A DNA stretch of 6,101 nt from Bulleidia sp. (GCA_016293365.1 JAEDEK010000114.1:1-6101), one strand, 5' to 3'. Shown: positions 1-6,045, numbered from the stretch's first letter. The notes: generated from the sequence alone by a model not told the origin. Numbers and translations: made by a program.

Positions 1-507
1 ATAGCTGTCCGCGACAGCTGCAGCTGTTTGAATGGAAGTGATATCCCATGGTAAAAATGGACTTCCCTTAAACTGCTTGAGGAAGAAGTTGACAACACCA
101 AACAGTTCCAGAATCATACAGCAGATCCGCATGGACCAGCGGATACTGCCAAAAAGTGCCCACAGAATACACTGTATGATCAGATTGATCAGATAGTTCA
201 TCAGGGTGTTTCCGACAAGATCAATATCCCATAACATGTTTCCATTCAGAATCTCTACTGCAATTTCCATGAGTAATGGTGCACATAGAAACAGCACAAT
301 GGATTCACTTTTCATAAAACGATGTTCTTTTGGAAGAAAGCTCATGAGTGATGCTGTGATGAGACTGATGATGCTGATTACGAAAAGATGCATCCCGTAA
401 TTCTTAAAGACAGTAAACTCTTCATAGCGCATACAGATCAGTGCACCAAGAAGGATACATGGTAAAACAGGCAAGGCCTGTCGGACTGTTTTTTTGAATT
501 TTTCCAT
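1..507 (-). CDS. LTA synthase/sulfatase-family membrane protein, N-terminal part (runs off left edge)
   Basis: The reading frame is open from an ATG at 507 down to base 1, giving 169 residues with no stop, so this is the N-terminal part of a larger protein. It begins MEKFKKTVRQALPVLPC and has about five hydrophobic membrane-spanning stretches (roughly residues 11-26, 38-58, 68-86, 101-120 and 124-143). These are followed by FKGSPFLPWDITSIQTA (146-162). That segment matches the conserved GSPFLPWD-SI-TA stretch that, in LtaS-like proteins of Firmicutes, follows the five-helix membrane domain and precedes the extracellular sulfatase-fold catalytic domain. Family members use phosphatidylglycerol to build the glycerol-phosphate chain of lipoteichoic acid, or carry out related phosphoglycerol transfers. 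The catalytic threonine and metal ligands lie outside the window, so exact activity is unknown. No Shine-Dalgarno sequence is visible before the ATG; a GTG at 522 is an in-frame alternative. It is divergent from the plus-strand genes. Confidence 0.82.
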   Translation of the reverse strand, partial: MEKFKKTVRQALPVLPCILLGALICMRYEEFTVFKNYGMHLFVISIISLITASLMSFLPKEHRFMKSESIVLFLCAPLLMEIAVEILNGNMLWDIDLVGNTLMNYLINLIIQCILWALFGSIRWSMRICCMILELFGVVNFFLKQFKGSPFLPWDITSIQTAAAVADSY

Positions 508-511
508 GCAG

Positions 512-525
512 ACAGTATACACTGT
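512..525. promoter_or_regulatory. Imperfect palindrome over a possible minus-strand -10
   Basis: The sequence ACAGT-ATAC-ACTGT is an inverted repeat with 5-bp arms. On the minus strand it contains TATACT (519-514), a possible -10 box placed so that transcription would start at or within a base of the ATG at 507. No -35 at normal spacing is seen; the best candidate, TTCACA at 545-540, is 20 bp away. It could be an operator for the LTA synthase-like gene, but short palindromes arise by chance, so this is weak. Confidence 0.25.
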
Positions 526-579
526 TTTTGATGTGTAAGTGTGAACTTTGGTGTTTCTTCTGTTTTCTGATAGTAACCA

Positions 580-588
580 TGGTATAAT
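580..588 (+). promoter_or_regulatory. Extended -10 promoter for the plus-strand genes
   Basis: TGGTATAAT is a perfect TATAAT hexamer (583-588) preceded by the TGn extension at the correct position. No good -35 hexamer lies 16-18 bp upstream (for example CTGTTT at 560-565), which is usual for extended -10 promoters. Transcription would start near 595, giving a leader of about 19 nt before the ATG at 614. This is the only convincing plus-strand promoter seen upstream of the gene cluster. Confidence 0.6.
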
Positions 589-613
589 AGTCGGGAATTG
601 AAAAGAGGTGTGT

Positions 614-898
614 ATGGATACATTACATGCGGTAATCTGTATTCTGGCAGGTGCTGTTGTCAGTCTTGTTCTTTCTCCAATGATGCTTAAGCCATTGGAC
701 AGTCATAACCGGACAGCCATGAATATAGCAGTCTGTATCGTCTCTGCTGCAATTCTTGTTGCAGGCGGGATTCTGATATGGATCGTCTGGGGTGTAAGTG
801 CTGTTGCATATCTGGTTGGTGTACTGCTGGTATTCCTTCCTTATGTGAAGACACCATCAGACAGAAAACAGGAAAATACTCAGACAGACAGCGAATAG
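614..898 (+). CDS. Small three-helix membrane protein of unknown function (94 aa)
   Basis: I do not recognise this protein. Starting from ATG 614 it has 94 residues with three hydrophobic segments (about 5-25, 36-58 and 60-78), a short loop with KPLDSHNR (26-33), and a hydrophilic tail rich in Lys, Asp, Glu, Gln and Thr (79-94). It is predicted to be an integral membrane protein. ATG 614 is preferred over the GTG at 608 because AGAGG (604-608) then lies 5 nt upstream, whereas the GTG start would overlap its own ribosome binding site. It is the first gene downstream of the extended -10 at 580-588, and its stop codon lies inside a terminator-like hairpin. Size and hydrophobicity fit many unrelated small membrane proteins, so no function is proposed. 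It may be co-transcribed with the lipoprotein that follows 34 bp later if the hairpin is read through. Confidence 0.75.
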   Translation: MDTLHAVICILAGAVVSLVLSPMMLKPLDSHNRTAMNIAVCIVSAAILVAGGILIWIVWGVSAVAYLVGVLLVFLPYVKTPSDRKQENTQTDSE

Positions 899-916
899 AA
901 TTCTGCTGTCTTTTTT
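886..916 (+). terminator. Intrinsic terminator or attenuator after the small membrane gene
   Basis: AGACAGC (886-892) pairs with GCTGTCT (905-911). The intervening bases can extend the stem: GAAT (893-896) with ATTC (900-903), leaving a bulged T at 904. Six T's follow or overlap the 3' arm (911-916). The TAG stop (896-898) of the 94-aa gene lies at the top of the hairpin. Only 16 nt separate the T run from the next start codon, so there is no room for a new promoter. The hairpin may therefore act as a partial terminator that sets the ratio of the first gene to the rest. Confidence 0.65.
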
Positions 917-920
917 CAAA

Positions 921-925
921 GGAGG
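921..925 (+). promoter_or_regulatory. Strong ribosome binding site for the WG-repeat lipoprotein
   Basis: GGAGG lies 7 nt before the ATG at 933 and fixes that start. It directly follows the T run of the upstream hairpin, so the site should be accessible once the hairpin has formed. Confidence 0.85.
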
Positions 926-932
926 AAGATTC

Positions 933-2249
933 ATGAAAAAGCTTTTATGTTCGATTGCGGCTGCTTCGCTGATACTCTGTGGATGCAGTAAATCGGAAGC
1001 ATCAAAGGTATCCTCAGTGAAAGAGGTTGTCAAAGAAGATTACGGAGTCTGGCTGATGAAGCCGGAAAAGGATTATACAGCTGTCAGTGAGCTGAATCCA
1101 AAGGGGCAGGGTCTGCTGCAGATTGATACACAGAAATTCGGACATCTCGATATTGCCTATGAGATGGAGATGGATGAATATCCATCCACGATGGCAGACT
1201 ATACCTCCAATGCGGTAATTGTAGAAAGAAACAACAGGCAGGGTATGATCAACATGAGTGGCAAACAGCTTCTTCCTGTTGATCTTGATGTCATGAATTC
1301 ATCACGTATGGCAGGAATCAGCTATGGCTGGAAAAAAACAGAAAGTGGATATGAAGGGGTTTTTGCGATTACAAGTCAGATCAGAGGAAAGGCATATATT
1401 CTTTCGAAAGACTGTAAATCCACAGAGGAAATCAGCCTGAATGAGTATTCATCCGTACCTCCGACACAGGACTACGCCGCACCATATCTTGCTCTTCAGA
1501 ATGGCGTATTCGGTGTAGTTGCCATGACAAAAACGGACTCGGGAGCAACTTCCGGATGGGATTTTGAACAGCTGGATCCATCTGTGATTCATACAGCAGT
1601 TGTGATTGATACAGTGGATGAATTCTGTAATACACTGCACCGTGTGATCTATGATCCATCCTCGGATTCTGTCAGTGATCTTTCTTCCATTGGAGTCTAC
1701 AGTGATGGTTCGTTTGTAAACGGATATTATCAGGTTACAGATTCAGAAGGACTGGTATCTGTCATTGATGCTGCAAGTCAGCAGGCAATTGCCCAACAGT
1801 ATCAGCGTGCAGGGATTCCTCAGGAAGGATATATCCCGTTACGGAAATATGGTAAGTGGGGATATATGTCACTGGATGGAAAAGAAGTCACTGATTTCAT
1901 CTTTGAGGATGCCAGAGCTGTCAATAACGGCTATGCCTATGTAAAGTATGATGGAAAATGGGGAATTCTGAAGTTTGAAAAGACATTAAAGTCAGGACAG
2001 CAGATTAACATCTCTTCTGTTTCTTCAGCCTGTATAGATCAAAAAATGGGTGAGGTGGAAGTGATCATAGATGGCCTGACAATCCGTGAAGGACATTCTT
2101 CTGATTCCACGTTTATTGGAAATGCATGTTATGGTTCTGTCTATCCGTATTATGAAACCGTATCGGATGGCGGCTATACATGGTACCGTGTATCTGAAAA
2201 TGCATGGTTAGCAGACAGTGAAGGACAGTGGTTAAAAAACAATGGTTAA
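933..2249 (+). CDS. Surface lipoprotein with WG repeats and a C-terminal SH3b-like domain
   Basis: The 438-residue product starts with a lipoprotein signal peptide: two lysines, a hydrophobic core, then LCGC with the lipidated cysteine at residue 18. It is therefore expected to be anchored on the outer face of the membrane. Two clear WG repeats carry GKWGYM (307-312) and GKWGIL (341-346), each with the usual aromatic-rich strand pattern. Weaker copies are suggested around 96-117 (RNNRQGMINMSGKQLLPVD) and 264-286. The C-terminal segment, about 375-434 (DGLTIREG, then YTWYRV and AWLADSEGQWL), reads like a bacterial SH3 domain, a fold often used to bind cell wall peptides. WG repeats form beta-rich structures of generally unknown ligand. 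A role as a wall-binding or sensory surface protein is inferred; no catalytic motif is seen. The gene overlaps the glycosyltransferase gene by 8 bp, implying coupled expression. Confidence 0.85.
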   Translation: MKKLLCSIAAASLILCGCSKSEASKVSSVKEVVKEDYGVWLMKPEKDYTAVSELNPKGQGLLQIDTQKFGHLDIAYEMEMDEYPSTMADYTSNAVIVERNNRQGMINMSGKQLLPVDLDVMNSSRMAGISYGWKKTESGYEGVFAITSQIRGKAYILSKDCKSTEEISLNEYSSVPPTQDYAAPYLALQNGVFGVVAMTKTDSGATSGWDFEQLDPSVIHTAVVIDTVDEFCNTLHRVIYDPSSDSVSDLSSIGVYSDGSFVNGYYQVTDSEGLVSVIDAASQQAIAQQYQRAGIPQEGYIPLRKYGKWGYMSLDGKEVTDFIFEDARAVNNGYAYVKYDGKWGILKFEKTLKSGQQINISSVSSACIDQKMGEVEVIIDGLTIREGHSSDSTFIGNACYGSVYPYYETVSDGGYTWYRVSENAWLADSEGQWLKNNG

Positions 2250-3543
2250 GGTAAGTGTGATCATTCCTGTGTACAATGCGGAAGATACTGTTGAAAGATG
2301 CATAAAAAGTGTATTGAATCAGGAATTCAAGGATCTGGAAGTCATTGCAGTGGATGATGGGTCTATCGATGGATCAGCTGCTTTGCTGGATGGACTTGCA
2401 TCCAAAGATGAACGTCTGCATGTCATTCATGTGGAAAACGGTGGTGTATCCAAAGCAAGGAATATCGGACTTTCTCATGTGAATGGGCAGTATGTGCAGT
2501 TTCTTGACGCAGATGATTATATTCCGATGGAATCCACAAAACTGCTTGTCAGAACCATGGAGGAATCCGGCTGTGATCTTGTCATTGCGGATTTCTATCG
2601 TGTTGTTGGGGATAAGGTTGCAAGGAAAGGATCCATTCATACGGATTCCCTTCTGACTTTACAGGAGTTTGCATCTTTGATGATGGATTCTCCTTCCGAC
2701 TTCTACTATGGTGTATTATGGAACAAGCTTTATCGGGCAGATCTGATCCGTGATAACCAGCTGACGATGGATGAAGATCTGAACTATTGTGAAGATTTCA
2801 TCTTTAATATGGAATATCTGCTGCATGCAAAGACAATTCAGCCTTTGACCGTTCCGGTTTATTACTATTTCAAAACGGAAGGGTCACTGGTTAGCCAATC
2901 AATGTCATTGTCCAGGCTTGTATCAACAAAGATCACAGTCTATTCGTATTACAATGATTTCTTCCGGAATGTTCTGGATGAAAAGCAGTACCGCAAGGAC
3001 AGACTGGCAATTGCAGGATATCTGATCAATGGTGCCTCTGACAACAATGCCCATGGTTTCCTGCCGAATACTAGGAAACTCGGGAATGAAACAGTGCGTG
3101 CATTATTGAAAGACAATAATGACAATCCGGATGATGCATTCATTTCCATGTCCTATTATATGCTGAAACTGTTTGAAAAATATGAGCATAACATTGCGAT
3201 GAAAAACGGTGTGGAAGTACGTGATGTACAGGTGCTTTCTGCGATTTATGTGGCCGGTACGGTACATGATCCCAAGGAGATCACCGACTTTACCGGTTTA
3301 TCACAGATTGTTGTAGCTGCAGTTCTGCAGCATCTGTCATTTAATGGAATGATTCAGATCGGACTGGAAAAAAGAATTCCATCCATTACAATTACGGATC
3401 CGGACAATCCGCTGATCAGAGATATAGTGACTTCCTTTCATGATGTCGAGGATGTCATGTACAGTGGTTTTGATGACAAAGAGAAGATACGGATGAGAAA
3501 GATGCTGATCAGAATCAATGATAATCTGAAAGCACGTCTTTAA
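2242..3543 (+). CDS. Family 2 glycosyltransferase fused to a C-terminal MarR-like winged-helix module
   Basis: The 433-residue protein has an N-terminal GT-A domain of family GT2. It opens with VSVIIPVYNAEDTV, carries the nucleotide-binding DDGS (38-41) and NGGVSKARNIGL (66-77), and has the metal-binding DAD (89-91) in FLDADDY. LWNKLYR (159-165) and CEDFIFN (183-189) are typical of GT2 enzymes that decorate wall polymers or polysaccharides; EDxxF probably contains the catalytic base. There is no membrane segment, so it should act at the inner face with a nucleotide sugar. Residues about 301-433 do not resemble GT2 tails. They read as a MarR-type fold: an N-terminal helix, a segment VQVLSAIYVAG, a helix-turn-helix at about 344-370, a short wing (EKR 376-378, then ITITDPDNP), and a C-terminal helix FDDKEKIRMRKMLIRINDNL. 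The reading frame is continuous across the junction. ATG 2242 overlaps the previous gene by 8 bp and has only a distant AAGGA (2221-2225), suggesting translational coupling. The GT2 call is firm; the MarR call rests on pattern recognition. Confidence 0.85.
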   Translation: MVKVSVIIPVYNAEDTVERCIKSVLNQEFKDLEVIAVDDGSIDGSAALLDGLASKDERLHVIHVENGGVSKARNIGLSHVNGQYVQFLDADDYIPMESTKLLVRTMEESGCDLVIADFYRVVGDKVARKGSIHTDSLLTLQEFASLMMDSPSDFYYGVLWNKLYRADLIRDNQLTMDEDLNYCEDFIFNMEYLLHAKTIQPLTVPVYYYFKTEGSLVSQSMSLSRLVSTKITVYSYYNDFFRNVLDEKQYRKDRLAIAGYLINGASDNNAHGFLPNTRKLGNETVRALLKDNNDNPDDAFISMSYYMLKLFEKYEHNIAMKNGVEVRDVQVLSAIYVAGTVHDPKEITDFTGLSQIVVAAVLQHLSFNGMIQIGLEKRIPSITITDPDNPLIRDIVTSFHDVEDVMYSGFDDKEKIRMRKMLIRINDNLKARL

Positions 3544-3558
3544 AGGAAAGAGGGAAAG

Positions 3559-4689
3559 ATGAATATGGAAGAAAAGGTATACAGAGTATTTGTGGTTAAT
3601 CCTGGCTCAACTTCAACCAAAGTTGCACTGTTTGAAAATATGAAATGCGTGATTTCACGTTCCGTATTTCATGATTCGGGCAGACTGATGGAATATGACA
3701 ACATCAATGATCAGCTGGAATACAGAATGTTCGGTATCCGCAAGTTCCTGCATGATTCACGTGTGGATCTGACCGGTCTGGATTGTGTTGTAGGCAGAGG
3801 TGGTCCATGTTATGCATGTAAGAGTGGAACATATGCTGTTGATGATCTGCTGATTCAGGATACAAGACAGGTGAAAGGACACTTCTATCACAGCTCCATG
3901 CTCGGTGTTCAGCTGGCAAAAATGATCGCCGATAAATACGGATGCATGTGTCTGATGGTTGATCCACCAGTTGTGGATGAACTTTGTGACAAGGCAAGAA
4001 TTACTGGTGTAAAAGGCATATACAGAAGAGCTACAGCCCATGTACTAAATGGTAAGGCACCTGGCAGATACTATGCACAGCAGATCGGAAAGAAGTATGA
4101 GGATCTGAATCTGATCATTGCTCATATCGATGGTGGTATTTCCATTTCAGCACATGATCATGGCAGAATGATTGATGCCAATGATGCCGGTGGCGGGGAA
4201 GGACCGTTTACACCAACAAGAATGGGATCCATGGCTGTTACAGATGTATTGGATTACCTGTTTGACAAGGATCCGAAACAGGTCAGAGATCTGTGCTCAC
4301 AAAGAGGTGGACTCTCCAGCTGGTTTGGAACCTCTGATTCCTCAAAGATTTTCTATGAAATGGTTCGTAAAGGTGACAGCCAGGCAAAACGTGTATGGGA
4401 AGCAATGATCTATCAGTGTTCCAAATGGATTGCGATGATGAGTGCACCGTTAAAAGGAAATGTGGATGCCATTCTTCTGACGGGTGGATTATTGAGAATT
4501 CCAGGCATTATTGAAACAATCACAGAAGACTGTGGCTGGATTGCTCCGGTTGTTGCCTATCCTGGTGAATTTGAACATGAAGCGATGACAGAAGCGGCAT
4601 TACGCGTACTGCGTGGCGAAGAAGAGCCGATGCATTATACAGGCAGACCGGTATTTGAAGGTTTTGATGATGGGAAGGAATCAGTATGA
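3559..4689 (+). CDS. Divergent butyrate kinase-family acyl kinase
   Basis: The 376-residue product belongs to the ASKHA acetate/butyrate kinase family, which interconverts an acyl phosphate plus ADP and a carboxylic acid plus ATP. Visible family blocks are the phosphate loop NPGSTSTK (14-21), GRGG (79-82) followed by SGTYAV, VDPPVVDEL (134-142), KKYEDLNLIIAH (178-189), EGPFTPTR (214-221), LLTGG (306-310) and YPGEFEHEAMTEAALRVLRGEEEP near the C-terminus. It differs from typical butyrate kinases: HMGGG is HIDGG (189-193), the usual LLKPI stretch after GRGG is replaced by PCYACK containing CxxC (84, 87), the GEHASNLG-like block is changed to GHFYHSSMLG, and it is about 20 residues longer. No phosphotransbutyrylase gene, the usual partner, is present here. 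Substrate is therefore uncertain and I give no symbol. ATG 3559 has GAGGG 4 nt upstream; ATG 3565 (two codons later) has it 10 nt upstream and is equally possible. Confidence 0.8.
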   Translation: MNMEEKVYRVFVVNPGSTSTKVALFENMKCVISRSVFHDSGRLMEYDNINDQLEYRMFGIRKFLHDSRVDLTGLDCVVGRGGPCYACKSGTYAVDDLLIQDTRQVKGHFYHSSMLGVQLAKMIADKYGCMCLMVDPPVVDELCDKARITGVKGIYRRATAHVLNGKAPGRYYAQQIGKKYEDLNLIIAHIDGGISISAHDHGRMIDANDAGGGEGPFTPTRMGSMAVTDVLDYLFDKDPKQVRDLCSQRGGLSSWFGTSDSSKIFYEMVRKGDSQAKRVWEAMIYQCSKWIAMMSAPLKGNVDAILLTGGLLRIPGIIETITEDCGWIAPVVAYPGEFEHEAMTEAALRVLRGEEEPMHYTGRPVFEGFDDGKESV

Positions 4690-5237
4690 AAAAATCAGTG
4701 ATGTGTTTACTGGCAGCAGCAGTTGCCGGTTGCACAGGTACACCTGTCAAAGATCAACCTGTGAAATCCGATATGTCAGGCTATGCCACGTTAGAAGATG
4801 ATGCCCATGTTTTCTATGATCTGAGCGTAAAACAGATGGCAGAAAAGATGGATGAAAAGGAAACATTTACTGTATACTTTGGCTTCGATCATTGTGCATG
4901 GTGTCTGGAAGCTGTTCCGATTCTCAATGCCACAGCAAAGGAATATGAAATGCAGGTTGGTTATATCAATACCAGAGCCGATGAGCAATGGCAGTCAAAT
5001 CTGGATATCGATGATTATGATATTGTTGTGGAAAGACTTGGTGAATACCTGGAATATGATAATGATGGAATCCGTCATCTGTATACACCACATGTATTCT
5101 TCATAAAAGATGGACAGGTTGTTTCTGACCACTCTGGAAGCATTGAAGGTCATAATGCAAAAGAAGAATCCTTGAGTGAAGAGGAAAAGAAACAGCTCAG
5201 AGAAATCTATGAAGAAGGTTTTGAGGCTTTGAAATAG
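4686..5237 (+). CDS. Thioredoxin-fold lipoprotein with CxxC
   Basis: This 183-residue protein has a short lipoprotein signal peptide with lipobox AVAGC, lipidated at Cys16, so it is expected on the outside of the membrane. The mature part has a thioredoxin-like layout: a beta strand FTVYFGF (61-67), then HCAWC (69-73) with redox cysteines 70 and 73 at the start of a helix, LEAVPIL, a second strand VGYIN (91-95), a helical insert (about 105-132), the cis-proline loop YTPHVFFIKDGQVV (Pro135), and a charged, helical C-terminal tail (161-183). This resembles thioredoxin-like proteins of the bacteriocin-transport-accessory type, although no bacteriocin gene is nearby. The likely role is thiol-disulfide exchange on surface proteins; reductant or oxidant function cannot be told from sequence. 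The ATG overlaps the kinase stop in an ATGA junction, with AAGGA (4675-4679) 6 nt upstream, which fixes the start. Confidence 0.85.
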   Translation: MKKSVMCLLAAAVAGCTGTPVKDQPVKSDMSGYATLEDDAHVFYDLSVKQMAEKMDEKETFTVYFGFDHCAWCLEAVPILNATAKEYEMQVGYINTRADEQWQSNLDIDDYDIVVERLGEYLEYDNDGIRHLYTPHVFFIKDGQVVSDHSGSIEGHNAKEESLSEEEKKQLREIYEEGFEALK

Positions 5238-5238
5238 T

Positions 5239-6018
5239 ATGGGAAATCTATCCGCAATAAAAATCAATGACGGTCTGATCCGGATCAATGAACGGAATGA
5301 ACAGGGATTGAATGTCGATGCGTGGCTTGTGCTTGGAAATGAAAAGGCTGTACTGATTGATGCAGTGCAGGATACTATTCTGTTACATGAAATGGTAACC
5401 TCATTAACACACCTTCCATTAGAAGTGATCATTACACATGGTCATCCGGATCATGCCGGCAAAGGATTACGTGCCTTTATGGAACATGGTGTACCTGTAT
5501 ACATTCATCCTGATGACAGACCTCTGTTGCAGAAGCGGAATCTTTTTACAACAGAAGAAACAGAACAGATGCTTTCACTTACTGAAGGTATGCAGTTTGA
5601 GCTGGGCAACCGCACTCTTGAAATTCTGGAATGTGCCGGTCATACACCCGGTTCCATTTGTGTAATGGATTTTAACAGGCAGGAAGTCTTTACAGGAGAT
5701 GCAATCGGCTCCGGTGTTTTCTGGATGCAGCTGGAAGAAAGTCTTGAAATGCATGCTTTTGTTGAAAACCTTCTGCATTTCAAACAGAATCTGGTCGGGA
5801 TGAAGGACATGATCATCTATCCTGGACATATTGATCAGCAGACTTGTCAGATGGGCATGCAGTATATCGACGATATTCTTCACATCTGTTCAAAACTGTG
5901 TACAGATGGAGCATGTGGAGAAGCTGGCGAAATGGAACTGGACGGAACAAAGCTGTTCTATCGGGGAATCGGATATGGGCAGCTTCATTTGATGTTGTAT
6001 AATCCTGAAAAACTGTGA
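5239..6018 (+). CDS. MBL-fold metallohydrolase
   Basis: The 259-residue protein is a metallo-beta-lactamase-fold hydrolase with an apparently complete two-metal site: HGHPDH (His67, His69, Asp71, His72), His135 in AGHTPGS, Asp154 in FTGDA, and His197 in YPGH. The spacing is that of glyoxalase II-like and related cytoplasmic hydrolases. There is no signal peptide, so it probably acts in the cytoplasm. The substrate cannot be read from the sequence; thioester, lactone and phosphodiester hydrolysis all occur in this superfamily. Residues after 200 lack the glutathione-binding C-terminal domain of true glyoxalase II. The gene starts 1 bp after the thioredoxin-like gene stop. The nearest purine-rich stretch, GAGG (5223-5226), is 12 nt away, so initiation probably depends on coupling with the upstream gene. 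It is the last gene of the unit, ending in a terminator. Confidence 0.87.
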   Translation: MGNLSAIKINDGLIRINERNEQGLNVDAWLVLGNEKAVLIDAVQDTILLHEMVTSLTHLPLEVIITHGHPDHAGKGLRAFMEHGVPVYIHPDDRPLLQKRNLFTTEETEQMLSLTEGMQFELGNRTLEILECAGHTPGSICVMDFNRQEVFTGDAIGSGVFWMQLEESLEMHAFVENLLHFKQNLVGMKDMIIYPGHIDQQTCQMGMQYIDDILHICSKLCTDGACGEAGEMELDGTKLFYRGIGYGQLHLMLYNPEKL

Positions 6019-6045
6019 TGATAACCGAAATCATCACTTTTTTTT
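6015..6045 (+). terminator. Intrinsic terminator ending the five-gene unit
   Basis: GTGATGAT (6015-6022) pairs perfectly with ATCATCAC (6030-6037) around a 7-nt loop, followed directly by eight T's (6038-6045). The TGA stop of the MBL gene (6016-6018) is inside the 5' arm. Confidence 0.88.

Noticed and set aside
206..400. Plus-strand open frame of 64 residues
   Set aside because: It lies antisense within the LTA synthase-like gene, has no ribosome binding site and low-complexity Met/Ser-rich composition.
508..613. Riboswitch or structured leader in the divergent region
   Set aside because: Only about 19 nt lie between the predicted plus-strand start and the ATG at 614, too short for a riboswitch, and no conserved aptamer pattern is seen.
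438..623. Minus-strand open frame of 61 residues
   Set aside because: It overlaps the start of the LTA synthase-like gene in another frame and crosses the plus-strand promoter; the protein has no recognisable feature.
3704..4041. Two overlapping minus-strand frames of 94-97 residues
   Set aside because: Both are antisense to conserved kinase motifs, rich in His and Cys, and lack ribosome binding sites.
3559..4689. Acetate kinase
   Set aside because: The blocks VDPPVVDEL, EGPFTPTR and the YPGEFE-LRGEEE ending are butyrate kinase-type; the acetate kinase HLGNGAS motif is absent.
4995..5432. Minus-strand open frame of 145 residues
   Set aside because: It is antisense to the thioredoxin-like and MBL genes, both of which have clear family motifs, and its sequence (runs of Phe and Ile) is typical of a shadow.
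5239..6018. True beta-lactamase or glyoxalase II identity for the MBL protein
   Set aside because: No signal peptide as expected for a secreted beta-lactamase, and no glutathione-binding C-terminal domain as expected for glyoxalase II; only the general fold is supported.
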